A model generated the notes under the pieces. It did not search any database, was not told the origin of the DNA, and worked only from the letters and a program-made list of their open reading frames with translations. DNA of 64,000 nucleotides from Dethiosulfatarculus sandiegensis (GTDB lineage: Bacteria > Desulfobacterota > Desulfarculia > Desulfarculales > Desulfarculaceae): positions 40,001 through 104,000 of the forward strand of contig NZ_AZAC01000010.1 in NCBI RefSeq assembly GCF_000931935.2, given 5' to 3'. This document shows, in pieces, positions 8,875 through 17,490 of this stretch (positions are counted from its first letter, which is position 1; every line of letters starts with the position of its first letter). A program made the position numbers and the translations under genes.

Positions 8875-8905
8875 AGTGGCGCTCAACCAGATGGTTGGCG
8901 CCACT
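8875..8905 (-). terminator. Hairpin downstream of the TraT-like gene
   Basis: AGTGGCGC-CAACC and GGTTG-GCGCCACT form a long stem with a 4-nt loop, 24 bp past the lipoprotein stop codon. The tail on the minus strand (TTAATCTTACT) is only weakly U-rich, and the plus-strand tail is ATTTTAC, so it may act in either direction or as a 3'-end stabiliser. The rest of 8644-8874 shows no gene on either strand. Confidence 0.5.
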
Positions 8906-8928
8906 ATTTTACATCAAATATGCGTTAT

Positions 8929-9669
8929 TTACATCATTCCACCGATTGCCTGGGCAATGCCTTGCCTGAGCGGCAGATAGGCCTCCTGGAAAGTCAGGTT
9001 GGTTTGTCTGGCCGTGGAAACTATACGGGTTTGATATTTTTTCCATTGAGCCGAAGAAGCGGTTCTCTGGGAAATGGTTGTATCGCCTGTTCCCTGTTTG
9101 AGGTTGCTGTTGAACTGTTCACTCACCCCGCCTTTACTGCGCTCGGATATCTGCAGATCAGTGATAACCATGTAGGTTACAACTTTCACCAAGGCTCCGC
9201 TGATCGTCTCAGCCGCGGCCCCGGCCAATCCACCTATGACAGCTCCTTCCACTGCCCGGTCGCCACCCAAAAGGCCGCCAATGGCTGCACCGCCAAGCAC
9301 ACCGCCAAAACCGGCTGTCTGGGCGTTTTCCACTGCTGATTTATCGGCCTCTCCCACGCTCAGTACATTTGCCTGGAGCATGTAATGGGCCTGATTGGGA
9401 TCATCCACAACCTTATATCCCCGGGCGGTCAGTGCGGCTATAACATCGCCTTGTAATTGAAAAGGCTTGTCACTGGTGTTTCTGACTTGAACAAAAACCG
9501 TTCTTTGAGCAGGAGACACCGGCTCCAGAAATATCGAAGCCGACATCTTGTTTTGAACCTGCAAATCCTTGTAGCGAAGGCCGGTATAGGTGGCGGCACA
9601 ACCGGCCAACATGGCCAAGGCAGCCAAGACCGCAACCACAAACCCTATGCGAAAAATTTTTGTTTTCAT
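8929..9669 (-). CDS. TraT-like outer-membrane lipoprotein
   Basis: A 246-residue lipoprotein from the ATG at 9669 (AAAGGAG upstream). The signal peptide ends in LAMLAGC, a lipobox, so Cys is lipidated. The mature part matches the TraT complement-resistance/surface-exclusion family: MSASIFLEPVSPAQRTVFVQ, VRNTSDKP, a glycine-rich central segment (GGVLGGAAIGGLLGG; GGLAGAAAE) that may insert in the membrane, TYMVITDLQISER and KYQTRIVSTARQTNL. TraT is best known from F-like plasmids, but chromosomal homologues exist and no conjugation gene is present here. Function in this organism is unknown; surface protection is a guess from the family. Confidence 0.8.
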   Translation of the reverse strand: MKTKIFRIGFVVAVLAALAMLAGCAATYTGLRYKDLQVQNKMSASIFLEPVSPAQRTVFVQVRNTSDKPFQLQGDVIAALTARGYKVVDDPNQAHYMLQANVLSVGEADKSAVENAQTAGFGGVLGGAAIGGLLGGDRAVEGAVIGGLAGAAAETISGALVKVVTYMVITDLQISERSKGGVSEQFNSNLKQGTGDTTISQRTASSAQWKKYQTRIVSTARQTNLTFQEAYLPLRQGIAQAIGGMM

Positions 9670-9796
9670 GGCTCTCGATTCTCCTTTGGATCTGCCCAGA
9701 AGGCCAGAAATTGATGGATTTGCGGACTCATCTTGTAACATAGCAAACATGTAAACCATCGGCAACAACAGCACTTAAGTCATTATCTCTTTTTTC

Positions 9797-9825
9797 TTGA
9801 CATTTTGTATATGAAGATACACTAT
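9797..9825 (+). promoter_or_regulatory. Sigma-70 promoter of the DUF134/DUF5320 operon
   Basis: TTGACA (9797-9802), a 17-nt spacer and CACTAT (9820-9825; TACACT two bases earlier is an alternative). It directs transcription into the DUF134 gene 40 bp downstream and is divergent from the TraT-like gene. Confidence 0.65.
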
Positions 9826-9843
9826 TATGAGCACAGGCTCATA
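9826..9843 (+). promoter_or_regulatory. Palindromic operator over the transcription start
   Basis: TATGAGC-ACAG-GCTCATA is a perfect 7-bp inverted repeat with a 4-nt spacer, placed immediately after the -10 box where a repressor would block initiation. The first gene of the operon encodes a helix-turn-helix protein, so autoregulation is a natural hypothesis. The binding protein is not known from the sequence. Confidence 0.55.
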
Positions 9844-9864
9844 ACTCGTTAAAAAGGTGGCTTC

Positions 9865-10227
9865 ATGGTTCGCCCTCTCAATACCCGAAATATAAAGAAG
9901 ATTCCTGAAAATCCCGAGTTTGGCCCCTTAAAGGGAAAGGTTAACGGAGAAGTTCTTTTGCCTTTGGAAGGTTGGGAGGCATTAAGGCTGGTTGAAGTAA
10001 TCGGCATGGATCAAGCAGAGGCAAGTGAATCCATGGGGGTTTCCAGGCAAACCTTTGGCAGAATTTTGTCATCAGCCAGGAAAGCCCTGGCCACTTGTGT
10101 TGTGGGCGGTTTTAAACTCAAAATCGAAGGCGGCGTTTATCAGCTGGTAGACGATGGCCAACAACCCCCCTCGGAACCAATGCATCGTGGCAGGGGAAGA
10201 GCCCGGCGCAAAAGAAGGGGATATTGA
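9865..10227 (+). CDS. DUF134 (UPF0251) helix-turn-helix protein
   Basis: A 120-residue member of the DUF134 family of putative DNA-binding proteins. The N-terminal RPLNTRNI stretch and the sigma-like helix-turn-helix (GMDQAEASESMGVSRQTFGRILSSARKAL, about residues 48-76) are clear. The C-terminus is a basic Arg/Gly tail (RGRGRARRKRRGY). It starts an operon with the following glycine-rich small protein, 33 bp apart, and a palindrome sits over its own promoter. Family members often sit near iron-sulfur or molybdenum cofactor-type small proteins; no such partner other than the DUF5320 gene is visible here. Confidence 0.85.
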   Translation: MVRPLNTRNIKKIPENPEFGPLKGKVNGEVLLPLEGWEALRLVEVIGMDQAEASESMGVSRQTFGRILSSARKALATCVVGGFKLKIEGGVYQLVDDGQQPPSEPMHRGRGRARRKRRGY

Positions 10228-10260
10228 AAAATCATGGACTTCCCCAAAAGGAGGCACAAA

Positions 10261-10509
10261 ATGCCTGGATTTGACGGATCGGGTCCCAATGGCCAGGGTC
10301 CTCGCTCTGGTTGGGGATTAGGTAGATGCGGACCGACAGTTACTAATCCTGATGTTCCTCAGAACGATTCCACCCAGGCCGCACCACCGGCCTATTACCC
10401 CAATCGCTTCGGTGGATGGGGCAGGGGAGGAAGAGGCCCCGGCCGTGGCAGGGGCAGAGGTATGGGTAGAGGCATGGGCGGAAGGTGGGGAGGACCACCC
10501 CGTTGGTAG
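10261..10509 (+). CDS. DUF5320-type glycine/arginine-rich small protein
   Basis: An 82-residue protein from the ATG at 10261, chosen because AAGGAGG sits 7 nt upstream. The N-terminus MPGFDGSGPNGQGP followed by GWGLGRCGP is the signature of DUF5320 proteins, which usually accompany DUF134 regulators and dinitrogenase iron-molybdenum-cofactor-type proteins. A Pro/Tyr middle is followed by an RG-rich C-terminal half (GRGGRGPGRGRGRG). Only one Cys is present. Function unknown; the RG-rich tail could bind nucleic acid or be flexible. Confidence 0.75.
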   Translation: MPGFDGSGPNGQGPRSGWGLGRCGPTVTNPDVPQNDSTQAAPPAYYPNRFGGWGRGGRGPGRGRGRGMGRGMGGRWGGPPRW

Positions 10510-10527
10510 GCAACCTCTGAACATAGA

Positions 10528-10567
10528 AAAGGCCGCCCTTCGGCATAACCCGAGGGGCGGCCTTTTT
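10528..10567. terminator. Bidirectional intrinsic terminator
   Basis: AAAGGCCGCCC and GGGCGGCC with TTTTT form a strong hairpin between the convergent DUF5320 and acsE genes, with T-runs in both orientations. Confidence 0.85.
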
Positions 10568-10605
10568 ATTCGGTCTTTATTTGCAAAGCCTAAGCTCAGG
10601 CAAAT

Positions 10606-11484
10606 TTACATCTTCATCCAGGAGTCGGAATAAAGAGTGTGACCCAGGATGACACGGGCAGCCCGCACAAAAAGCTGAAGCTCTTCGCCTTCGACCTGAC
10701 CGGGATCAGTAATCTCACCATCCTGGACCTTGTGCACCGTTTCCACGATATCTGCACGTTTACCCTTGGCAATGTCAAGCAGAAGCGAATCCTCATAATC
10801 CACAATACTGCTATACATTCCGGCCCTTTCCAGCATAATCATATAAGTCTGGTTCAAGGGCTCGCGCCAGGGGGTGCCGTTTGAGATATTGGAGAGTCCG
10901 TTAGTGGATTTGGCGCCCGGAGCTATATCCTGCAGCATCTCGGTAAAGGCCAGAGTAGCCATCAGCTGGGGCTGCTGGATATTGACCGGAGTGATAATCG
11001 GGTCAACATAAATCTGCTCATTGGGGATACCCGCCTCATTGGCAGCGTAAACCAATTCCACGGCCAGGCTGGCGCGCTCGTTTTCATCCCTGGGAAGGCC
11101 ATCGGGACCCCACAAAAGGGCAACCATATCAGCTTTATATTTGGCCACCATGGGGAGCATTACGGTGTAACGCTCAGGACGGGCCATAACCGAGTTCACC
11201 AGGGCAGTACCCTTATGCACGGCCAGACCGGCCTCAATGGCCTCAATATTGCTGGTGTCCAGGACCAGGGGAATATCATCCACTACTTCCTGTACAGTCT
11301 TGACAACCCACTCCATCAACTCCGGACCGCCCTTACGTGCGGGTCCCAGGTTAATGTCGATGAAATCCACACCGACCTCTTTTTGTTCCAAGGCCATTTT
11401 TTGGATGGGTTCGGGGTTACGATCCTTAAAAGCCTGCCCGATGACTTTCTTGATGACGTTCAGGTTCTCACCAATACATTGCAT
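10606..11484 (-). CDS. acsE: Methyltetrahydrofolate:corrinoid/iron-sulfur protein methyltransferase
   Basis: Transfers the methyl group of methyl-tetrahydrofolate to the cobalamin of AcsCD, joining the methyl and carbonyl branches of the Wood-Ljungdahl pathway. A 292-residue pterin-binding TIM barrel from ATG 11484 (GGAAGAGG upstream): GENLNVI at the N-terminus, DFIDINLGPAR near 40, VLDTSN near 75, and KSTNGLSNISNGTP near 200 contain the expected pterin-contacting Asp and Asn residues. It is slightly longer than the Moorella enzyme (262). Last gene of the acs cluster, 187 bp after acsC, and followed by a terminator. Confidence 0.93.
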   Translation of the reverse strand: MQCIGENLNVIKKVIGQAFKDRNPEPIQKMALEQKEVGVDFIDINLGPARKGGPELMEWVVKTVQEVVDDIPLVLDTSNIEAIEAGLAVHKGTALVNSVMARPERYTVMLPMVAKYKADMVALLWGPDGLPRDENERASLAVELVYAANEAGIPNEQIYVDPIITPVNIQQPQLMATLAFTEMLQDIAPGAKSTNGLSNISNGTPWREPLNQTYMIMLERAGMYSSIVDYEDSLLLDIAKGKRADIVETVHKVQDGEITDPGQVEGEELQLFVRAARVILGHTLYSDSWMKM

Positions 11485-11670
11485 GGGTAAACCTCTTCCA
11501 TACTGAATGTTAGCGTTCCTATTTAGTCGCAATACCCTTTGAAAACAATACAGTTTTCAAAAAATCCAAATGCTTTCGATTTGCCCTAACAAGGTATCAC
11601 GAATGACTGAATAAATTAACTATCAAATCGCTTGCGTTCAGACATCAGGCTGACCTTATACTGGCTCGCC

Positions 11671-13017
11671 CTATTTGTCCGGAGCCCATTCCTTAAGGAA
11701 TTTGGCCAGATGCGCCGCTTCGCGTGGGCCAATCTGGATATTCCAACCAGGCAGCTCTTCTTCAACGTCACCGGCAATGGCAGCGGCGTACCCGGGAATA
11801 ATCAAGGCCTTGTGATTTATCTTATCCTCAATGCCGATTTTCTTTACAAACATACCCACATCGTCACCACTGAACTTACCGGCGGCCCAAGCGGTCATAA
11901 CAGAGAGTCCCTCTGTATCCTTGATCAAGAGCCAGGAAGGCACCCTGGAGCCTTCCATTTCACCACTGACAATAAAGTAGGTGAGTGAGAAGTTTGTGGT
12001 AATCGCCACCGGTGAATCAACGCCAGGTCCGCCGATTTCGTAAATACCCTCGGTAACGGTCATAGGCCGCTGCGGGTCTGTATATATATTCAACCGTTCA
12101 AGCAAAAGCGGGAATATGCTTTCGGCAGTCAGATCTCCCATAACAACGATACCGGCATATTTAGCTACCAGCATGCCTCCAGCCAGCACCTGTTCACCAA
12201 CGGTTTCACCCATCTCAGAGGCAAAGGCAATGGTGGGGAAACCCAAAGCACGATTCTGGGCCATTAAGGCGGCCCTGCGCACTGCGACCTGGTCTTCAAA
12301 CACACCGGCAAAATCCCTGGCTCCGGTATCGATCACCAAGTCCTTGTAGCCTGCTTCGGAGAGCTCGGTGGTCAATTCCATAACCTCATCCATATCCACG
12401 CCTTTAACCACTAGGGGACAGCCGTTCTCAGCGCCTATGGGGGCCATTTTATCTGCATTGGCGTTTGTCACCGCATAGATCAAAGGCTTGGTGTCAGCCA
12501 CAGCCGTGACCACAGGGGCCATGATCTCTGGGTCCTCGCAACCCAGGATAAGTGAAAAACTGCTGTTTTCCACCACTGCCTTGGCTGCGGCTTCGAACTT
12601 GGCGGCATCGCCGGATTCGCATTTAACAAAGGCCAGTTCAGGCCTTAAATTCACTCCAACACGCTCCCACTGGAATTTTTCCCAGGTCTTTACTTTTTCG
12701 GCTATATCCTCATCAGTATCCTTGATGGTGCCGGCAAATGGGCAAGGATTGAAAAATGTTTTTTCGTGCCTGAACAAAACCGTTTCTCCACCGGTTTTGA
12801 CGGCCGTATCGCCGTAGCCGAAAGCCACCGGGCGAATAGGAGGAGCGCTAGCTTCTGAAAGTTTCTCCCGTGACTCGTCCGAGACGTAGGGGCAGCTGTC
12901 CAGCTCGGCCTTACCGGCAGCCAAATTCATGGCAAAAGCCAGGCAGGTTGGCACCCCGCACTCCCCGCAGTTGGTTTTAGGGAGCATCTTGAAAATTTGA
13001 ATGCCTGTTAGGGCCAT
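11671..13017 (-). CDS. acsC: Corrinoid/iron-sulfur protein large subunit (gamma)
   Basis: Carries the [4Fe-4S] cluster and binds cobalamin with AcsD; the methyl group travels on its cobalt to AcsB. The 448-residue protein has Cys17, Cys20, Cys25 and Cys42 in the N-terminal cluster domain, the same spacing as in Moorella, then a TIM barrel (about 90-320) and a C-terminal cobalamin-binding region (about 325-445). RBS AAGGAAG precedes the ATG. It follows acsB by 87 bp, a gap that contains a very GC-rich hairpin. Confidence 0.95.
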   Translation of the reverse strand: MALTGIQIFKMLPKTNCGECGVPTCLAFAMNLAAGKAELDSCPYVSDESREKLSEASAPPIRPVAFGYGDTAVKTGGETVLFRHEKTFFNPCPFAGTIKDTDEDIAEKVKTWEKFQWERVGVNLRPELAFVKCESGDAAKFEAAAKAVVENSSFSLILGCEDPEIMAPVVTAVADTKPLIYAVTNANADKMAPIGAENGCPLVVKGVDMDEVMELTTELSEAGYKDLVIDTGARDFAGVFEDQVAVRRAALMAQNRALGFPTIAFASEMGETVGEQVLAGGMLVAKYAGIVVMGDLTAESIFPLLLERLNIYTDPQRPMTVTEGIYEIGGPGVDSPVAITTNFSLTYFIVSGEMEGSRVPSWLLIKDTEGLSVMTAWAAGKFSGDDVGMFVKKIGIEDKINHKALIIPGYAAAIAGDVEEELPGWNIQIGPREAAHLAKFLKEWAPDK

Positions 13018-13072
13018 GTTATCTTCCTTCCCTTTTTTTCCCTGGAAGCCAAAGCGTAAATAGTCAAATTAT

Positions 13073-13096
13073 GGGGCCCCCGGGCCGGGGGGCCCC
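13073..13096 (-). other. GC-rich hairpin between acsB and acsC
   Basis: GGGGCCCC at each end of a C/G-only core forms a very stable stem just after the acsB stop. No U-tract follows on the minus strand, so it is unlikely to be a full terminator; an mRNA-stability or processing element that sets subunit ratio is more plausible. Confidence 0.55.
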
Positions 13097-13104
13097 GTCA
13101 TTAA

Positions 13105-15321
13105 TTAACCCACAATGGGATCCATGGATACAGCCGGGTGTCCCACCTTTTCCAGGTGTTCCATAACACCGGCTTCGTCAATGGCAATGGTCTCATCACA
13201 AATCTTGTCGATCAGATCCGGATGGCCGAGTTCCTCACCTCTGCGGATGAGCTGCTCTCTCAACTCTTCCTTCAAGGATTTGGGCATCCACACCATGCGC
13301 AAGAGGCCACCGTCGCCGGCGATGAACTTACGCTGAATAACGTTGTATTTGGAGTGTCCCACAAAACCGGGGGAAGACTGTCCACCGCCCATGACACCGG
13401 CCAGAGTGGTGAATTTCATACCGCAGGGAGTCTCGCCCGTGTAGTCGCGATGCACGGTCATGACACCGTTGCAAGCCGGCAACACGGCGGCGATGCACTC
13501 GCAGCAGCCGCAGGTTGTCATGGGATCATTCACTATGCTGTAGAAGTTATAGTGGGTGATCTTCTGACGGCTGGCTTTAAAGACAAAGTCGTTGCAGCCC
13601 TTCCACTGGCCCAGGACCGGGTCGATGACCTCGCCCTTTTCAATGGGCTGGTTGGGGCCGGTGGGGTTTATCTCATAACTGGCCTTGCAGTCAAACCAGT
13701 TGTAAGCACCGCAAAGTCCGGTGCGCTCGGGGCTGACCACGCAAACGTGGCTGGGGGCAAAAGACTGGCAAAGAGTGCAGGAGTAGTAGATTTCCACACT
13801 CTCATCGGTCATGCTCTCCACACGTTCATCGCGAGTCTTGTAAACGGCTCTTGCGTTTTCAGTATGTTTCTTAACATCCTCTTCCTTGGTGTAGAGAATA
13901 ACCTCGACCTTGTCCAGGATGTTTCCGAAATCTTTGTGGAACATATCGTGCAGAATCTGGCCGATATGTTTGATCTTGAAGCCTTTGTCCACGGCCGGGC
14001 GGCCGGTGCGGATCCAGGCGATGTCGCGCTGGCCGATATGCATGACGCCCTGGGCGTAGTTCACCAGGTGGTGAATCTGGCGCTCGAGGATGGGCTCGAA
14101 GTCGGGCTGCATCTTGCGCCCGGCCACCTTGACCAAAATGCCAAGGGGAAGGCGGCCGCCTTTTTCGCCCAAATCGTCGATCTCGGGACCGACGACCGTG
14201 ATCTTGTTATCCTCGATCTCGTCCATTTCGGTCATTTCCACCAGCTCGGTGCACTGGGTCTTGCCGCCGCCCATCTCCACAAAAAGATCGTCTTTACGGA
14301 TACGCTCGCCTTCAAAGGCGGCACCGTAGCTCAAGGGGATGTCCACCTTGGTGACAATGGTCTTGAGGCCGCGGACTTCCACGGATTTCTGGCAGATTTC
14401 GTCGAGAGGTATATCACCGACCACGTGCTCGTAGGTGCAGACACCGGTGGGCAGGATCTCGGGAATATCCGTATCTGCGATGGTGGGGAAGCCCCAGTTG
14501 ACGCAGCCCGCCGCGTTGGCGGCCCATTCGGCGTTCACTTCGCCCAAGGCGTTGACAAAGGCGAAGATACGGTCTTTGTTGTATTTCAGCATGGCCTTGT
14601 AGTTGCCGGGCTCAATACCGCCAAAGGCCATACCGGCGCGGTTGGCGAAACCAAGGGCAAAGACCGCGGCTGAAATATCCGGACCAAAGGGGACCAGACG
14701 GGTGCCCCAACCAACCTGAACACCGGCTTCAATCAACTGCTCGGTGAAGGTGGTGCCGGACTGGTTGGCTGCCATGAACACGTAAAGACTGCGCCGCTGG
14801 TATTCCTCGGCGATCTCTTTGGCGATCTCCTTGTTGGGAGCTGCACCCACGATGGCGGCGAATCCGGGAGCCGAACCGTCCACGAACTCCACACCGCGTT
14901 TACGCATTACCGTATCGTCGGCTGCGCCGAGCCAGATTTTGCCTTTATCGATGTCCACATTTTCACTGGGCAGGTAGAAATCCGGGTCATCCACGTAGCG
15001 GATGGCTTCCACGATTTCCTCTGCAAACAAAGCCGACATACCGGCGTCGAGCAGGGGTCCCAGGTAGGGAAGATGGTTGAAGTTCTTTACGTGCGGGGGC
15101 AAAAGTTTACGCGCGATCTCAAGGGGCCTTTTGGCTGAGGCCAGGTCCTTGACCGGTATTCCCAAAAGGGAATAGATGATCGGCAGAAAATAAGCGGTGT
15201 TGGGGAACTCAAGTTTCTGCTCAGGCCCATACTGTTCGACAGCACGGTTGTATATACCTTCCGCTTTGGAGACGATGTTGTACGCCCCTTGGATAGCGGC
15301 GAATGCTACCATTTTGGACAT
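13105..15321 (-). CDS. acsB: Acetyl-CoA synthase subunit (alpha) of CODH/ACS
   Basis: Condenses CO, a methyl group and CoA into acetyl-CoA (or the reverse). At 738 residues it is full length for the bacterial enzyme. The A-cluster ligands are visible: Cys515, Cys518, Cys527 and Cys537 for the [4Fe-4S] cluster and the Cys604-Gly605-Cys606 motif for the distal nickel. The N-terminal domain that forms the CO tunnel with CooS is present (residues 1-310), so this is the bacterial rather than the short archaeal form. It lies 39 bp after cooS on the same strand; RBS AAGGGGG. Confidence 0.97.
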   Translation of the reverse strand: MSKMVAFAAIQGAYNIVSKAEGIYNRAVEQYGPEQKLEFPNTAYFLPIIYSLLGIPVKDLASAKRPLEIARKLLPPHVKNFNHLPYLGPLLDAGMSALFAEEIVEAIRYVDDPDFYLPSENVDIDKGKIWLGAADDTVMRKRGVEFVDGSAPGFAAIVGAAPNKEIAKEIAEEYQRRSLYVFMAANQSGTTFTEQLIEAGVQVGWGTRLVPFGPDISAAVFALGFANRAGMAFGGIEPGNYKAMLKYNKDRIFAFVNALGEVNAEWAANAAGCVNWGFPTIADTDIPEILPTGVCTYEHVVGDIPLDEICQKSVEVRGLKTIVTKVDIPLSYGAAFEGERIRKDDLFVEMGGGKTQCTELVEMTEMDEIEDNKITVVGPEIDDLGEKGGRLPLGILVKVAGRKMQPDFEPILERQIHHLVNYAQGVMHIGQRDIAWIRTGRPAVDKGFKIKHIGQILHDMFHKDFGNILDKVEVILYTKEEDVKKHTENARAVYKTRDERVESMTDESVEIYYSCTLCQSFAPSHVCVVSPERTGLCGAYNWFDCKASYEINPTGPNQPIEKGEVIDPVLGQWKGCNDFVFKASRQKITHYNFYSIVNDPMTTCGCCECIAAVLPACNGVMTVHRDYTGETPCGMKFTTLAGVMGGGQSSPGFVGHSKYNVIQRKFIAGDGGLLRMVWMPKSLKEELREQLIRRGEELGHPDLIDKICDETIAIDEAGVMEHLEKVGHPAVSMDPIVG

Positions 15322-15360
15322 GATTAATTATCCCCCTTTCTTAGAGGAAGTTGTACATTT

Positions 15361-17406
15361 CTAAGCGGCGTCCAACTCACGGCGGGCGGCCATGTCGACC
15401 AAAACGCGCTCTTTGCCCTTATCCAGGCCAAGAGCTTTACGTTTCTTGTCGATATGCTGGATCATCTTGCGAGCATGCTCATAAGGATCCACTTCCAGAT
15501 CCCACATACCGCCGTAGATATCTTCCAGTTCCTCAAAGAGGTATTTCTGGAACCTGGGGGCTCCGGTAACGGGCAGGCCCACACCAAAGACGGTGTAAAC
15601 ACCGCTGACCACGAAGTAGTGGCCGATGCTGATGGCCTTCTCACTCATCCACTCGGGCGCGCTGCCGGCCACGGGAAGATCGCTGATGTCCTTGCCCAGG
15701 CCGCCGGCCTTGACCACCTCGGAGGCAGCCAAGAGAATTCGGCTGTTATCCACGCAGGATCCCATATGCAGGACGGGCGGTATACCCACTGTCTCGCAGA
15801 CCTCGGCCAGTCCAGCTCCGCAATAGACCTTGGCAGCCTCGGGAGTCAACAGTCCGGCCTTGCCGCAGGCCATGGCGTTGCAACCTGTGGTCAGGACGAT
15901 GACGTCGTTTTTCAAGAGTTCCTTGACCACGATGAGGTGCCCCTCGTCGTGGGTGGTGCGGGCGTTGTTGCAGCCAACCACTCCGGCGATTCCCCGGATA
16001 CGGCCGTTGATGATGTTGTCATTCAAGGGCACGTAAGAACCGCGGAAGGTTCCGCCCAGGTGGTACTTGACGGCTTCCTGAGAGAATCCGACCACCATCT
16101 GCTCTTTTTCATTGGGGATAATCGGCTGGGCCCGGCGATTGGGGAAATTTTCGATGGCTGTGCGGACGATTTTCTTGGCGTCTTCAAGAGCGGAGTGCTC
16201 ATCAAACTCAATATGAATCGTCTCGCCGGATTCAATCATGGCCCGGGGGTTGGTGGTGATGAGCTTGGTGTGGTAGCACATGGCCACATTGGCCACACTC
16301 TCCATGATGCACTGTACGTCCACCACCATGGCGTCGACCGCACCGGTCACGATGGCCAGTTCCTGCTGCAGGTAGTTACCGGCAATGGGAAGGCCGTGAC
16401 GCATCAGAATCTCGTTGGCTGTGCAGCACATGCCGGCCAGCACAATACCCTTGGCGCCTTTTTCCTCGGCCAGCTTGAGCAGCTCGGGATCCTGGGAGGC
16501 AACCACTATCATCTCGGACAAAAGAGGCTCATGGCCGTGAACGATCACGTTTACGTGGTCTTCCTTCATCACGCCCAGGTTGATCTCACCCTGCACGGGG
16601 TAGGGGGTGCCGAACAGGATGTCCTGCAGGTCGGTGGCCAGCATGGATCCGCCCCAGCCGTCGGCGATAGCCGCGCGGGAACCCTGCTTGATCAGGTTTC
16701 TATAGTCCTGGTCAACGCCCATGTGGGTGCGGTGCATGATCTCGACGATCTCGCGGTCGATACCCCTGGGCATGACGTCGAGATCGCGCCACAGCTGAAT
16801 TCTGGCCTCGGGAGCCTGCAGGACCGGCACAACTTCGCCTTCCTGCTGTCCCCACTGGGCCAGGGCCAATTCGCCCACATCTGTGGCTATATCGTATATA
16901 TCTCTGTCCTCCTGGACTTTCTGGCCGTCTTCGCCCTCCACCATGACAGAGGTGGGAACGTTGCAGTATTTAGCAACTTCCAGGAGTTTTTCAGTGTCTT
17001 TTATGGTGTAATCATCGGTTTCCTTACGGGCGGCCGCCAGGAAAGTTTCGGCCACGCCGCGACCGTGGTCACTGTGAGCGGCAGCGCCGCCTGCAACCAT
17101 ACGGATGAAGTTACGGGCTGCGATTGTTTCAGGTGTGGCGCCGCAAAGTCCCATGCGGGTGTCCTTGCCCTCAATACCCTTTTTGGGCAAAGGTAAGCGG
17201 CAAGGTCCCTGGGAACAGTTTTTGCAACATGTGCCCTGTTCACCAATATTACAAGGTTTCAGGGTCAGGGCCCGATCGAAGATGGTCTCCACCTCATCGT
17301 TGTGGGCCTTGATAATCATCTGCTGAGTTGCCGGATCTACGCTAGCCGCGTAGGGGTCTGCCTTCTTGGCGGTCTTGGCTTTCGCCTTTATCTCATCTGC
17401 TGCCAT
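15361..17406 (-). CDS. cooS: Carbon monoxide dehydrogenase catalytic subunit (beta)
   Basis: Interconverts CO2 and CO at a Ni-Fe-S C-cluster and feeds CO to AcsB. At 681 residues it is close to the Moorella AcsA length. The N-terminal Cys52 and Cys60 fit the intersubunit D-cluster, and Cys61, Cys64 and Cys69 with Cys88 fit the B-cluster. Downstream motifs such as GCNNARTTHDEGH and GCNAMACGKAG, and the late GSCVDNSR, carry C-cluster ligands. The start ATG has GAGGAGG upstream in a small hairpin also found before the adjacent small gene. Partner of acsB (39 bp downstream) and matured by CooC encoded in the same cluster. Confidence 0.97.
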   Translation of the reverse strand: MAADEIKAKAKTAKKADPYAASVDPATQQMIIKAHNDEVETIFDRALTLKPCNIGEQGTCCKNCSQGPCRLPLPKKGIEGKDTRMGLCGATPETIAARNFIRMVAGGAAAHSDHGRGVAETFLAAARKETDDYTIKDTEKLLEVAKYCNVPTSVMVEGEDGQKVQEDRDIYDIATDVGELALAQWGQQEGEVVPVLQAPEARIQLWRDLDVMPRGIDREIVEIMHRTHMGVDQDYRNLIKQGSRAAIADGWGGSMLATDLQDILFGTPYPVQGEINLGVMKEDHVNVIVHGHEPLLSEMIVVASQDPELLKLAEEKGAKGIVLAGMCCTANEILMRHGLPIAGNYLQQELAIVTGAVDAMVVDVQCIMESVANVAMCYHTKLITTNPRAMIESGETIHIEFDEHSALEDAKKIVRTAIENFPNRRAQPIIPNEKEQMVVGFSQEAVKYHLGGTFRGSYVPLNDNIINGRIRGIAGVVGCNNARTTHDEGHLIVVKELLKNDVIVLTTGCNAMACGKAGLLTPEAAKVYCGAGLAEVCETVGIPPVLHMGSCVDNSRILLAASEVVKAGGLGKDISDLPVAGSAPEWMSEKAISIGHYFVVSGVYTVFGVGLPVTGAPRFQKYLFEELEDIYGGMWDLEVDPYEHARKMIQHIDKKRKALGLDKGKERVLVDMAARRELDAA

Positions 17407-17407
17407 C

Positions 17408-17422
17408 AGAGGTTCCTCCTCT
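17408..17422 (-). promoter_or_regulatory. Hairpin overlapping the cooS ribosome-binding site
   Basis: On the minus strand AGAGG-AGGAA-CCTCT precedes the ATG by one base and can fold on itself, hiding part of the Shine-Dalgarno sequence. Nearly the same element (GGAGGAGGAACCTCT, 17642-17656) sits at the same place before the 49-residue gene. This may tune translation or reflect a duplicated gene start. Confidence 0.45.
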
Positions 17423-17490
17423 CTGTTCCAGCTTTATTTGTCGTAGCTGCGTTCCAAATCCCGGATACATCATCTACAACTTTGCCCCAA

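Noticed and set aside
13138..14673. Long plus-strand open frame antisense to acsB
   Set aside because: It is a codon-usage shadow of acsB, whose catalytic motifs and length are complete; the antisense product resembles nothing and has no ribosome-binding site.
15454..17196. 580-codon plus-strand frame antisense to cooS
   Set aside because: Shadow of the GC-rich cooS gene in the complementary frame; no start signals and no recognisable domains.
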